DNA from: Acidobacteriota bacterium | Lineage (GTDB): Bacteria > Acidobacteriota > Terriglobia > Terriglobales > Acidobacteriaceae | Reading direction: 5' to 3' | Assembly: GCA_023410055.1 (NCBI GenBank) | Contig: JAEYQK010000091.1 | Location: 1-19,890 of the forward strand | Length of the DNA stretch: 19,890 bases | Shown: positions 6,018 through 13,848 of the stretch, piece by piece | How the letters are laid out: each line of letters begins with the position of its first letter | How positions within the stretch are numbered: position 1 is the first letter of the stretch | Notes under the pieces: generated by a model | Seen by the model: the letters and a program-made list of their open reading frames with translations, nothing else | The model's database searches: none | What the model was told of the DNA's origin: nothing | Position numbers and translations under genes: made by a program

Positions 6018-7421
6018 CTACGGGTGCGTCATGGTCTCTGGCTTCAGTGTTGCGTCGAACTCCTCAGCCGTGAGATAGCCGAGCTTCAACGCGGCTTCGC
6101 GCAGGCTGCTGTGCTCGACGTGAGCGGTGTGTGCGACCTTGGCGGCCTTGTCGTAACCGATCTTCGGTGCCAGCGCCGTCACGAGCATCAGCGAGTTCTT
6201 CACATACCAGTCGATCTTCTCGCGGTTGAGTTCAATGCCATCGACCATGAACTCAACGAACCCGTGGCAGGCGTCGGAAATCAGCGTGACAGAGTGCAGG
6301 AAGTTGTAGATGATCACCGGCTTGAATACGTTCAGCTCGAAGTTGCCCTGCGTACCGGCAAAACCGACCGCAGCTGTTGCGCCGTGAACCTGCGCGGCAA
6401 CCATCGTCATAGCTTCGCACTGAGTCGGATTGACCTTGCCCGGCATGATGGACGAGCCAGGCTCGTTTTCGGGGATGATGAGTTCGCCGAGTCCGCAGCG
6501 CGGACCAGAAGCGAGCCAGCGAATGTCATTGGCGATCTTCATGAACGACGCCGCGAGCGTCTGCAATGCGCCCTGCGCGAAGACGATTTCGTCATGCGAA
6601 GCAAGGCCTGTGAACTTGTTCGGATGCGAGCGGAAGGGAAGTCCCGTCAGTTCGGAAATCTTCTTGGCGGCGCGCTCGGCGAATTCCGGATGCGTGTTCA
6701 AGCCGGTTCCGACAGCGGTCCCACCGATTGCCAAGTCATATAGTCCGTCCAGTGCCTGCTCAAGCCGCTTGATATCGCGGTCGAGTTGGTTCGCCCAGCC
6801 GGAAAACTCCTGGCCGACGGTGAGAGGCACGGCGTCTTGCAGGTGAGTGCGCCCGATCTTCACTACGTCCGCGAACTCTTTCGCCTTCTTTTCGATGGCG
6901 TGCTGCACGTTGCGAACGGCCGGAATCAGGACGTTCTTCACGCGCTCGGCGGCGGCAATGTGCATAGCGGTCGGGAACGTGTCGTTGGACGACTGCGACA
7001 TATTCACGTGATCGTTCGGGTGAATCGGGTTCTTCGAGCCCATCTGACCGCCCGCGATTTCGATAGCGCGGTTCGAGATCACCTCGTTCACGTTCATGTT
7101 CGTCTGGGTGCCGCTGCCGGTCTGCCATATGCGAAGAGGGAACTGGTCGGCCAGTTTGCCGGCGATTACTTCGTCAGCTGCCTGAACGATGAGCTTTGCC
7201 TTGTCGGCGGGAAGCTTGCCCAGGTCCTGGTTCACGAGCGCCGCTGCCTTCTTCAGGATCGCGAATGCCCGGATCAGTTCCGGCGGCATCGTGTCGCGGC
7301 CAATGTCAAAGTGATGTAGAGATCGCTGTGTCTGCGCACCCCAATACACATTTACGGGTACGTCGATTTTGCCCATGCTGTCGGATTCGACCCGGGTGCG
7401 GGTTGCTGCTTCCTGCGCCAT
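6018..7421 (-). CDS. fumC: class II fumarate hydratase
   Basis: FumC is the iron-independent fumarase that interconverts fumarate and malate in the TCA cycle, acting as a cytoplasmic homotetramer. At 467 residues it has the usual length. The family signature GSSIMPGKVNPTQ is at 322-334, with the catalytic serine loop. The substrate-site motifs WQTGSGTQTNMNVNEV, HPNDHVNMSQSSND and GRTHLQDAVPLTVGQ are also present in order. Argininosuccinate lyase and adenylosuccinate lyase share the signature but not the TGSGTQTNMN block; aspartase is the nearest alternative and is less likely because the N-terminal region reads as fumarase (VYWGAQTQRSL). The start ATG at 7421 has AAGGAG at 7429-7434, 7 bases upstream. 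A perfect TATAAT lies in the 88-bp gap to lysA, so it has its own promoter and its own terminator. Confidence 0.96.
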   Translation of the reverse strand: MAQEAATRTRVESDSMGKIDVPVNVYWGAQTQRSLHHFDIGRDTMPPELIRAFAILKKAAALVNQDLGKLPADKAKLIVQAADEVIAGKLADQFPLRIWQTGSGTQTNMNVNEVISNRAIEIAGGQMGSKNPIHPNDHVNMSQSSNDTFPTAMHIAAAERVKNVLIPAVRNVQHAIEKKAKEFADVVKIGRTHLQDAVPLTVGQEFSGWANQLDRDIKRLEQALDGLYDLAIGGTAVGTGLNTHPEFAERAAKKISELTGLPFRSHPNKFTGLASHDEIVFAQGALQTLAASFMKIANDIRWLASGPRCGLGELIIPENEPGSSIMPGKVNPTQCEAMTMVAAQVHGATAAVGFAGTQGNFELNVFKPVIIYNFLHSVTLISDACHGFVEFMVDGIELNREKIDWYVKNSLMLVTALAPKIGYDKAAKVAHTAHVEHSSLREAALKLGYLTAEEFDATLKPETMTHP

Positions 7422-7478
7422 TCCTGCTCTCCTTGTGGATCACTGCGAAGTAAGTAATAAGTAAGAAATAGAAGAAAA

Positions 7479-7510
7479 ATTATACCGTGGAGCGCTCGAA
7501 TGCGTGTCAC
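7479..7510 (-). promoter_or_regulatory. fumC promoter with perfect TATAAT
   Basis: On the minus strand TATAAT occupies 7479-7484, predicting a start near 7471 and a leader of about 50 nt. GTGACA at 7505-7510 matches the -35 consensus 5/6 but with a long 20-bp spacer, and overlaps the lysA stop codon. The leader is AT-rich, with repeated TTACT units before the ribosome-binding site. Confidence 0.55.
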
Positions 7511-8808
7511 TAGCTCTCGTTGCGGAGCATGTCTTTCAGCGTCTCGCGCCGCCGTATCACTCGGCTCGAGCGACCATCCACGAGGACTTCAGCGGCCCTT
7601 CCTCGCGCATTGTAATTGGACGAAATCGACATGCCGTAAGCGCCAGCGTCGAGAATTGCGACCAGTTCGCCTTCTTCAATCTTCGGCAGCTTGCGATCGC
7701 GCGCAAAGAAGTCGCCTGTCTCGCATATCGGACCGACCACGTCATACGGCAACGACTTCCTGCTGCCGGATTTCGTAACCGGAACGATTTCGTGATGTGC
7801 GCCATAAAGAGACGGTCGAATCAGGTCGTTCATTGCGGCGTCGACGATGAGGAAACGCTTGCCACTATTCGTCTTTTCGTAGAGAACGCGGGTGATCAAC
7901 GCTCCGGCAGGGCCAACAAGAAAGCGTCCGGGCTCAAGCAGCAGATGAACATCCAGTCCGGCCATCTGTTTGGTGATTGCCTGGGCATATTCGTTCACGT
8001 GATCATCGAAATGCGGAAGGTCGTCGAGACTGGTATACGAGATTCCGAGCCCACCGCCGGCATCGAGATAGCGGATGTTCACGCCATCAGCACGCAAACG
8101 GCGCACCAAATCCGCCAGTCGCGCAACTGCTTCGGCGAAAGGAGCAATATCGGTAATCTGCGATCCTATGTGACAGCTGACGCCTGTAACCTCGAGGCTC
8201 TTCTTAGCTGCTGCCCGCTTGTAGAGTGCACGAGCTTCGTCGACCGAAATGCCGAACTTGTGTTTGCGAAGACCGGTCGAGATGTAAGGGTGCGTCCCTG
8301 CATGAACGTCAGGATTCACGCGCAACGCGATCCGCGCCACTTTTTTCATGCGGGCCGCACGGTCGGCAAGCGTGAACAACTCGCTCTCGCTCTCGCAGTT
8401 GAACATCAATATGCCCGAGCGCAGCGCCAGGTCCATTTCCTCGGTCGTTTTTCCCACGCCCGAAAACACGATTCGAGATGCAGCCTTCTTGTTGGCGAAA
8501 AGAACTCGCTCGATCTCGCCGCCTGAGACAACGTCAAAACCGCAACCCAAAGCGGCCAACATTTTCAGGACAGCGATGTTTCCATTGGCCTTAACGGCGT
8601 AGCAGACCGTGTGCGGGAAATCAGCGAATGCGCCGTCAAACGCGCGGAAGCGCTCGCGAATCGCCGATGCCGAATAGACGTACAACGGCGTGCCATGCTT
8701 CTTCGCCAATTGTGCAATGGAAACAGAATCACAGTGCAGCGACGGTTTTCGCGCACCAAGTAGTGCAGACTGATAGACAAAAGGGGACGATGATTTCTTG
8801 GCTGCCAT
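7510..8808 (-). CDS. lysA: diaminopimelate decarboxylase
   Basis: LysA removes CO2 from meso-diaminopimelate to give lysine, the last step of the pathway, using pyridoxal phosphate in the cytoplasm. The fold-type III pattern is clear. Lys73 in CYAVKANGN is the PLP lysine. The glycine-rich phosphate site follows in the LDAGGGLGISY and LEPGRF blocks, and the partner-subunit catalytic Cys (about 362) lies in GPICETGD. The C-terminal barrel has DAGAYGMSISSNYN. At 432 residues the length is normal. The first about 25 residues are a short extension common in the family. The ATG at 8808 has no clear Shine-Dalgarno, but a TACAAT -10 box sits only 5 bases upstream, suggesting a leaderless message or expression from the upstream phosphatase gene 32 bp away. 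Ornithine/arginine decarboxylases are less likely given the motifs. Confidence 0.96.
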   Translation of the reverse strand: MAAKKSSSPFVYQSALLGARKPSLHCDSVSIAQLAKKHGTPLYVYSASAIRERFRAFDGAFADFPHTVCYAVKANGNIAVLKMLAALGCGFDVVSGGEIERVLFANKKAASRIVFSGVGKTTEEMDLALRSGILMFNCESESELFTLADRAARMKKVARIALRVNPDVHAGTHPYISTGLRKHKFGISVDEARALYKRAAAKKSLEVTGVSCHIGSQITDIAPFAEAVARLADLVRRLRADGVNIRYLDAGGGLGISYTSLDDLPHFDDHVNEYAQAITKQMAGLDVHLLLEPGRFLVGPAGALITRVLYEKTNSGKRFLIVDAAMNDLIRPSLYGAHHEIVPVTKSGSRKSLPYDVVGPICETGDFFARDRKLPKIEEGELVAILDAGAYGMSISSNYNARGRAAEVLVDGRSSRVIRRRETLKDMLRNES

Positions 8809-8813
8809 GCTTC

Positions 8814-8819
8814 ATTGTA
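8814..8819 (-). promoter_or_regulatory. candidate -10 box directly upstream of lysA
   Basis: TACAAT on the minus strand ends 5 bases before the lysA ATG, so a transcript would start at or inside the start codon. No convincing -35 or extended -10 TG is present. Low confidence alone, but similar to the better case at pyrF. Confidence 0.3.
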
Positions 8820-8840
8820 GCGGATGAGCTTGCCAGATGA

Positions 8841-10637
8841 TTACTTCAATGTTGTGGAGTCGGCCTTCCTTCTCGAAGGCTTGCGAATCTTAATCGCCAC
8901 CACTGTCTGATCATCGAATGCATCGACGCCGGCTACATGTCGGCTAACAGCATCGAAGATAGCATCCACGAGATCCTTGGCCGAACTACTGCAGTGCGCG
9001 GCGACTACATGTTCCAGCCTATGACGTCCGAACATCTCGCCATGAGAGTTTGTGGCGTCGACAATACCGTCTGTTACGAACACGAAGGTGTCGCCCGGTC
9101 GCGCTTCGTAAGTGAGTTCGTCGTATTGGGCTTCGGCAAAGAGGCCCATGGGCAAGCCAGCGAGATCGACGGTCTCGACCTTGCCTTCACGACAGAATAT
9201 CGGGCGCGGCAGGCCGGAGTTGGAAATCGTCAGATGCTGTTGCGGCTCATCCCAGATCGCGTAGATCATCGAGATGTACTGCGCGTCAATCGGTCGCTCA
9301 TTCAGCGACGTGTTGATTCGCGCCATCATCTCAGCGGCGCCGGGTTCGGCCGTCGCGTGTGAACGCAAAAATCCGCTAACGAGCGCGGCATAGATAGCCG
9401 CAGGTGCACCCTTACCGCTGACGTCTCCAACGGCAATGCCGGTCCTTCCGGAAGAACGCGATCGGCGGGTATAGGGAACGAAGTCATACAAGTCGCCACC
9501 GATAATGCGTGCAGGTGCAAAGCGGCCATACACCTCGGCGGTCTTCGTCGTCGGAGGCGCAGGCGGCATAATGCGGAACTGCAATTCCCGCGCCAGAGCC
9601 AAGTCGCGTTCCAATTGCTGCTCGTGTCGCGTGACCTGCTCGTACAACTGAGCGTTTTTGATAGCGATCGCAATCTGTCCGGCAAGCGTCGTCAGCATCC
9701 GCAGTTTGTTCTCGGTAAAGTACCCGAGCCGCGTGTGCTCGATATCGAGAACGCCTATGACCTTATCCTTGTACAGCAGGGGCACGCAAAGTTCTGACCG
9801 TGTCTCTGGATTCAGTGCAATGTATCTGGGGTCACGGCTCACATCTGGAACTAGCACTGGCTCTTTGTGCTGTGCGGCGTGGCCAACCAGCCCCATACCG
9901 ACAGGGATGTCGTGCTTGAGCTGCACCTTCTCATTGAAGCGAAGCGAAAATCGGTGCTCCAATTTCGTGTTTATGCGGTTCAGCAGCAATATGCTGAACA
10001 TGTGGTAATCCATCAGCCGTTTCAGCTGTTCGCCGATGTGCCCAAATAGCTGATCGAGGTTTAGAATCGAGGTCAAATCACGGCTGATCTCATTCAGCAA
10101 TACCAGGCTCTTCGCCTGCTTTGAAACACGCGTGTAGAGTCGCGCATTCTCCACTCCTACGGCGATTCGCGACGCGATGAGCGTGAGCAGCTGTTTGTGC
10201 TCTTCGGTGAAGTAGTCCTTCTCGGTGGCCTGCATGTCGATCACGCCGATTACCTGGTTCCGCGAGATCAACGGCACAGCCAGCTCAGAGTGAACGCCGG
10301 GAGTGCTCTCAACAAAATCGGCAAGTACAGTCACGTCGCCGACCAGAACCGCTTCCCGCTTCAGCGCAGCGCGGCCGGTGACACCTTTGCCCAGCGGCAC
10401 ACGGGTCCGATCAACGACGTCCTGGGCATGTCCCAGCCCGAACCGGATGTAGAGTTCCTCCGTCCGGTCGTTTAGAAGAAGGACCGCGAAGAAGTCATAC
10501 CGGATCACTCGCCGGACGACCACCGCAAGCCGTTGCAGAAGGGCGTCTACGTCGAGGGTTGTATTAACGATTTCAGCGACTTCGAGCAGAAATGGCTCGA
10601 CTTTGGGCATGGCGGAAGTAGTTGCAGTCGTATTCAT
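8841..10637 (-). CDS. GAF-GAF-SpoIIE/PP2C serine phosphatase (RsbU type)
   Basis: A 598-residue cytoplasmic signalling protein with two GAF sensor domains (about 20-170 and 185-340), a short coiled-coil linker (QLERDLALARELQ, about 345-360), and a C-terminal SpoIIE/PP2C phosphatase domain (about 365-585). The linker-phosphatase junction RELQFRIMPP is typical of RsbU-like proteins. The metal-binding aspartates are intact: GGDLYD at 380-385, VGDVSGKG, and DDQTVVAI at 575-582, so it should be active. The family usually dephosphorylates an anti-sigma-factor antagonist in response to a GAF-bound signal. No antagonist, anti-sigma or sigma gene is nearby, so the target is unknown. There are no membrane segments. 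The ATG at 10637 has only a weak ribosome-binding site; Met10 is the alternative. lysA begins 32 bp downstream and a small secreted-protein gene ends 48 bp upstream. Confidence 0.93.
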   Translation of the reverse strand: MNTTATTSAMPKVEPFLLEVAEIVNTTLDVDALLQRLAVVVRRVIRYDFFAVLLLNDRTEELYIRFGLGHAQDVVDRTRVPLGKGVTGRAALKREAVLVGDVTVLADFVESTPGVHSELAVPLISRNQVIGVIDMQATEKDYFTEEHKQLLTLIASRIAVGVENARLYTRVSKQAKSLVLLNEISRDLTSILNLDQLFGHIGEQLKRLMDYHMFSILLLNRINTKLEHRFSLRFNEKVQLKHDIPVGMGLVGHAAQHKEPVLVPDVSRDPRYIALNPETRSELCVPLLYKDKVIGVLDIEHTRLGYFTENKLRMLTTLAGQIAIAIKNAQLYEQVTRHEQQLERDLALARELQFRIMPPAPPTTKTAEVYGRFAPARIIGGDLYDFVPYTRRSRSSGRTGIAVGDVSGKGAPAAIYAALVSGFLRSHATAEPGAAEMMARINTSLNERPIDAQYISMIYAIWDEPQQHLTISNSGLPRPIFCREGKVETVDLAGLPMGLFAEAQYDELTYEARPGDTFVFVTDGIVDATNSHGEMFGRHRLEHVVAAHCSSSAKDLVDAIFDAVSRHVAGVDAFDDQTVVAIKIRKPSRRKADSTTLK

Positions 10638-10685
10638 CGTTTCACAAACATGATATCAACGAGAGCGGCCAGTGAGGGCAAAAAG

Positions 10686-11150
10686 CTACGGTTCCGCGTT
10701 CGGCTGTCGCCTATAGATCGTCTGTGTGCCATCCGACGAGCTGTCGGTCAGAGTGTTGCCGTCATTTGACAGTGACCAGCGGTCTTCGGTGCTAAACGTC
10801 TGATACCCATCAGGGTCCAGCACCGCCTTGCTTTGTACGACAAGCTTGTTCCGATTCCAATAGGCGGTCACATAACTTGTGTACGTGCGGATCTTATTTC
10901 CAGCATGCCTGCGCCCGTCTGCCGAGAGGTGCGCCGATTCGACTAGTTTTCCACGTTTCCCTGCGCTGACTCCGTAGTAGTCAAACGTAAGCTCGTCTCC
11001 GGATTGAGAAACCACCAGAAAAGAAGCGCCCTTGGCCGCAGGCTGCCCCGTGCTGGCCGTTGGATCGAACTGCCAGGTGCCCGAGAGATTCGGCGCTGGC
11101 TGGGCCAAGAAGGCGAAGAAGAACACGGCGGAGAACAGCAGCTTCTGCAT
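10686..11150 (-). CDS. small secreted beta-rich (lipocalin-like) protein, function unknown
   Basis: This 154-residue protein has a signal peptide (MQKLLFSAVFFFAFLAQPAP) followed directly by NLSGTWQFDPTAS. That is the start I associate with many small secreted acidobacterial proteins of lipocalin/calycin-like character. The rest alternates polar and hydrophobic residues with many Thr, Ser and Tyr, as in a beta barrel (for example YTSYVTAYWNRNKLVVQSKA), and ends SDGTQTIYRRQ. No Cys occurs in the mature part and no catalytic motif is seen. I chose ATG at 11150 because it begins the signal peptide; an in-frame TTG at 11189 would add 13 residues ahead of it without a ribosome-binding site. It is divergent from the TPR gene at 11258 and may be the first gene of a run with the phosphatase and lysA. 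Confidence 0.75.
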   Translation of the reverse strand: MQKLLFSAVFFFAFLAQPAPNLSGTWQFDPTASTGQPAAKGASFLVVSQSGDELTFDYYGVSAGKRGKLVESAHLSADGRRHAGNKIRTYTSYVTAYWNRNKLVVQSKAVLDPDGYQTFSTEDRWSLSNDGNTLTDSSSDGTQTIYRRQPNAEP

Positions 11151-11205
11151 ACGCTGTGGGTAGATGCAGAATTGACCCGTAACGGCCAATCACATTCAGA
11201 ATTGA

Positions 11206-11234
11206 TTGGAATTGGGTTCTTGCGGGAGTACACT
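11206..11234 (+). promoter_or_regulatory. candidate promoter of the TPR gene at 11258
   Basis: TTGGAA (11206-11211) and TACACT (11229-11234) are spaced by 17 bp, each matching 4/6 of the consensus. A start near 11241 would leave a very short leader around GGAGG at 11240-11244. Weak prediction. Confidence 0.3.
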
Positions 11235-11257
11235 GCCTCGGAGGCAAATCGATCCAC

Positions 11258-12346
11258 ATGCGAATAAAGCTGATTTTGTTTGTCTTCCTTCTCTGCGCGA
11301 TCCTCAGCGTAGCTCACGGTGACTCCAATGCCGCTCCTCCTGCCGTGTCGCAACCTTCTACTGAATACGGCGATATGGTCAAGAAGGGCAACGGGCTTTT
11401 CGACGCTGGCAAGTATGAGGAAGCCAAGAGGGTGTACGAAGAGGCGATCAAACTCGACGGCAAAGAGTCGGAAGCCTACTTCGAGATGGGACAAACACTG
11501 AACTTAATGAAGCAATATGCGGAGGCTGATCGCTATTTTGACGAAGCCATTAAGCGAGCCGGAGAGAACTGGCTGTATCTGCTTGGAAAGGCCAACAACG
11601 CCGATGATGCTGGCAAGCCGGACGACGCTCTGTCCTTCTACGGTCGTGCTATCAATGCAGCGCCTGACAAGGCGAAGATCAGGTATAACAGGGCAGTTAC
11701 TTATCTCCGTTTGAAGCGGATTGATGACTCTGTTGCTGACCTCAAGAGCGCCGAACAGATTGATCCCAAGTATGTATCTCCGTACTATCTGCTCGGACGT
11801 ATCTACCTTCAACAAAACAAGCTGATGCTCGCCTCTCAGCAACTTGGCAAAGTCCTTGAACTCGAGAAAACGGGGGAACGTCGCAAGAAGGCGGAGGAGA
11901 TAACAAGAGTAGACATTGTGCTGGATTCAAGCGCTCCTGAAGAGGAGGGTGGAGCTCACATGAGCTACTGCCTGGCCAGAGCCGCCGCGCTGCTTCCCGA
12001 ACAGTACCTGAAGAGATATCCGGGGGCTGAGAACTACGTCGACAGTTTGGATGAGCAGACCTACATCCTCGACCAGGTGGCGACGATGATTACCGAGACA
12101 ACCGACAATGGTAAGAAGCCGGTTCTGCCGCAATTCAAGACGTTGGTCGAGTCCCGCAAGGCCGGGTATTTGGCTCCCTACATTCTGGTCACCACCGGGA
12201 CTCGCTACGCGGCGGATTCGAAAGACTACGAAGCAAAGAATCCGGGCAGGATTGCCGAGTTCAAACAATGGGCTGAGAAGAATCACCTGACGCTCACGCC
12301 AGCTCAGTTCAGATGTCAAGTAAAGTGGATGGGTCAGGTCTACTGA
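11258..12346 (+). CDS. exported TPR protein with an unrecognised C-terminal domain
   Basis: A 362-residue protein with a signal peptide (IKLILFVFLLCAILSVAHG, residues 3-21) and about five tandem TPR units between residues 35 and 205. Clear examples are the units around GNGLFDAGKYEEAKRVYEEA, MGQTLNLMKQYAEADRYFDE and LLGRIYLQQNKLMLASQQLG. From about 210 the chain changes to a non-TPR region of about 150 residues with two Cys (in MSYCLARAA and FRCQVKW) and no motif I know. TPRs normally serve protein binding, here presumably in the periplasm. GGAGG at 11240-11244 is the nearest ribosome-binding site, 13 bases from the ATG, which is rather far. It is a single plus-strand gene, convergent with hpt-deoC and divergent from the small secreted protein. 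Confidence 0.85.
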   Translation: MRIKLILFVFLLCAILSVAHGDSNAAPPAVSQPSTEYGDMVKKGNGLFDAGKYEEAKRVYEEAIKLDGKESEAYFEMGQTLNLMKQYAEADRYFDEAIKRAGENWLYLLGKANNADDAGKPDDALSFYGRAINAAPDKAKIRYNRAVTYLRLKRIDDSVADLKSAEQIDPKYVSPYYLLGRIYLQQNKLMLASQQLGKVLELEKTGERRKKAEEITRVDIVLDSSAPEEEGGAHMSYCLARAAALLPEQYLKRYPGAENYVDSLDEQTYILDQVATMITETTDNGKKPVLPQFKTLVESRKAGYLAPYILVTTGTRYAADSKDYEAKNPGRIAEFKQWAEKNHLTLTPAQFRCQVKWMGQVY

Positions 12347-12351
12347 GATTC

Positions 12352-12388
12352 CTTCATACAAAGAGGCGGCCACCGACGCGGCCGCCTC
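12352..12388 (-). terminator. terminator between the TPR gene and deoC
   Basis: A perfect 9-bp stem GAGGCGGCC / GGCCGCCTC (12363-12371 and 12380-12388) with an 8-base loop lies between convergent genes. On the minus strand it is followed by TTTGTATGAAG, so it best serves the hpt-deoC transcript. On the plus strand there is no T-run, though the stem may still mark the end of the TPR message. Confidence 0.65.
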
Positions 12389-12403
12389 GCTGGATCAAGA
12401 CGT

Positions 12404-13099
12404 TTACTCTGGTGCTCCTAGCTCGCGGACAATTGCTACCGATGCGCTGGCCCCAATCCGGCTCGCTCCGGCATCAAGCATCGCGACCGCATCCTTTGCT
12501 GTTCGGATCCCACCAGCCGCTTTCACCCCGATCTTCGGTCCGACAATAGACCGCATAAGGGCAACGTCTTCCGCGGTTGCACCCGCCGTCGAGAACCCGG
12601 TCGACGTCTTTACGAAATCCGCTCCTGCCTTTACCGACAGTTCGCAAGCCGCGATCTTTTCTTCGCGGGTAAGCAGGCAGGTTTCGAAGATGACCTTCAA
12701 AATAGCGCCATTCTTGTGGGACGCTTCCGCAACGGCTCGAATGTCGTCCTCAACGTACTGCCGATTGCCCGCCTTAAGCTGGCCAACATTGATGACCATG
12801 TCAACCTCAGTCGCACCCAAGCGTGCCGTTTCGGCTGCCTCGAACGCCTTTGCGCTGGCCAGCGTTGCTCCGTGCGGGAAACCGACAACGGTGGCAACTT
12901 TCACCGGCGATCCCGCGAGTTCTTTGGCGGCGAGTTCAACGTAGCTTGGCTGTACGCAGACAGCGGCGAATCCGTATTTCCTCGCCTCCGCGCACAGCTT
13001 TACAATCTGATCGGGCGTGGCATCCGGCTTCAACACGGTGTGATCAATAGCGTGTGCAACTGTCTTCCAGTCGTAGCCCTGCTTTGTAGATATAGTCAT
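12404..13099 (-). CDS. deoC: deoxyribose-phosphate aldolase
   Basis: DeoC splits 2-deoxyribose 5-phosphate into glyceraldehyde 3-phosphate and acetaldehyde, feeding deoxynucleoside carbon into central metabolism. The 231-residue TIM-barrel chain keeps the class I active site: Asp100 in EVDMVINVG, the Schiff-base Lys164 in FVKTSTGF, and the proton-relay Lys193 in GVKAAGGIR. The N-terminal IDHTVLKPDAT motif (18-28) is also typical. The ATG at 13099 is 8 bp after the hpt stop, indicating an hpt-deoC operon on the minus strand; no strong ribosome-binding site is seen, so translation may depend on coupling. A stable hairpin follows the stop. Confidence 0.96.
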   Translation of the reverse strand: MTISTKQGYDWKTVAHAIDHTVLKPDATPDQIVKLCAEARKYGFAAVCVQPSYVELAAKELAGSPVKVATVVGFPHGATLASAKAFEAAETARLGATEVDMVINVGQLKAGNRQYVEDDIRAVAEASHKNGAILKVIFETCLLTREEKIAACELSVKAGADFVKTSTGFSTAGATAEDVALMRSIVGPKIGVKAAGGIRTAKDAVAMLDAGASRIGASASVAIVRELGAPE

Positions 13100-13107
13100 C
13101 GAAATAC

Positions 13108-13692
13108 CTATTTCTCAGTAGTAGCGACGTGGTGTTTGTTTGCTTCGGCTCTCGCCGTTGATCCCTCTTCGGTGTCCTGACGCAGTATGCAAATGTCTGG
13201 GAGGTTGCGATAGCGCTCGGCATAGTCCATCCCATAGCCGATCACGAACTCGTCCGGAATCACGAATCCCACGTAGTCAGCCTGAACCGGTTGCGTGCGG
13301 CGGCATGTTTTGTCCAGCAGGGCGGCAATCTTCAATGCTTTCGGCTGGTGGGCCAGGAACATCTTGCGCAGATACATCATCGTCAAGCCGGTATCCAGAA
13401 TGTCTTCGACCAGGATGATGTTCTTGCCCGTGAGCGGCTGATCGACGTCCTTGGTCAGTCTCACCTCGCCACTCGACTGCTTGCCGTGCCCGTAGCTGGA
13501 GGTGCCGATGAAATCGAAAGTGGCGTCCAGGCTGACCTCACGAGCAAGGTCACTCAGAAAGATCGTGGCGCCTTTCAGCACTCCGATGAAAATGACTGAT
13601 TGGCCGGCGAAATCCCGGGATATCTGTGTCGCAAGCTCCTGGACCCGAGTAGCAATCTGTTCGCGTGAAAATAGAACGTTAAGTTCGGTCAT
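13108..13692 (-). CDS. hpt: hypoxanthine phosphoribosyltransferase
   Basis: Hpt salvages hypoxanthine and guanine by attaching them to PRPP, giving IMP and GMP. The protein is 194 residues if started at ATG 13692, with MTELNVLFSREQI matching the usual family N-terminus. The frame is open further upstream to an ATG at 13743, but the extra residues do not look like family sequence. Visible elements are the PPi-binding loop VLKGATIF (38-45), the flexible loop with SSYG (65-68), and the PRPP-binding signature VEDILDTGLT (95-104). These are followed by KTCRR and the base-binding region DYVGFVIPDEFVIGYGMDY. It precedes deoC by 8 bp, so purine and deoxynucleoside salvage are probably co-expressed. 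It is divergent from the UPF0173 operon over 156 bp. Xanthine/guanine phosphoribosyltransferase is less likely by motif. Confidence 0.93.
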   Translation of the reverse strand: MTELNVLFSREQIATRVQELATQISRDFAGQSVIFIGVLKGATIFLSDLAREVSLDATFDFIGTSSYGHGKQSSGEVRLTKDVDQPLTGKNIILVEDILDTGLTMMYLRKMFLAHQPKALKIAALLDKTCRRTQPVQADYVGFVIPDEFVIGYGMDYAERYRNLPDICILRQDTEEGSTARAEANKHHVATTEK

Positions 13693-13794
13693 ATGTACTC
13701 TGAACGAAAGACCAGAATAATGGAAAACGCCGCCCGGGAACATCAGAAAACTGGGATGTCGCCACGAGGCTCTGTCTATTTCTCCCCGGTGCCG

Positions 13795-13824
13795 TTGAAC
13801 GGAATCCTGCCATCCAAATACAAT
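13795..13824 (+). promoter_or_regulatory. promoter of the UPF0173-methyltransferase operon
   Basis: TTGAAC (13795-13800) and TACAAT (13819-13824) are spaced by 18 bp. The predicted start near 13831 leaves a leader of about 17 nt holding AGGAGG at 13838-13843, 5 bases before the ATG. Promoter, RBS and start codon agree, which supports the start at 13849 rather than in-frame codons further upstream. Confidence 0.6.
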
Positions 13825-13848
13825 GACGACGCGTGTCAGGAGGAAGTG

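Noticed and set aside
5997..6743. Plus-strand open frame of 248 codons across the fumC terminator and gene.
   Set aside because: Antisense to fumC, begins inside the terminator loop, and has a composition rich in Arg, Val and His without domain character.
7504..8526. A long plus-strand open frame of 340 codons.
   Set aside because: It is fully antisense to lysA, whose protein matches its family throughout. Its translation has no recognisable domain, as expected for an antisense frame in GC-rich DNA.
10943..11494. Minus-strand open frame of 183 codons across the divergent intergenic region at 11151-11257.
   Set aside because: It overlaps both the secreted small protein (other frame) and the TPR gene (antisense), which have signal peptides and family features; the frame itself has none.
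13693..13848. In-frame N-terminal extension of the UPF0173 hydrolase by 52 codons.
   Set aside because: It would run through a good promoter and the AGGAGG site; family sequence begins only at the ATG at 13849.
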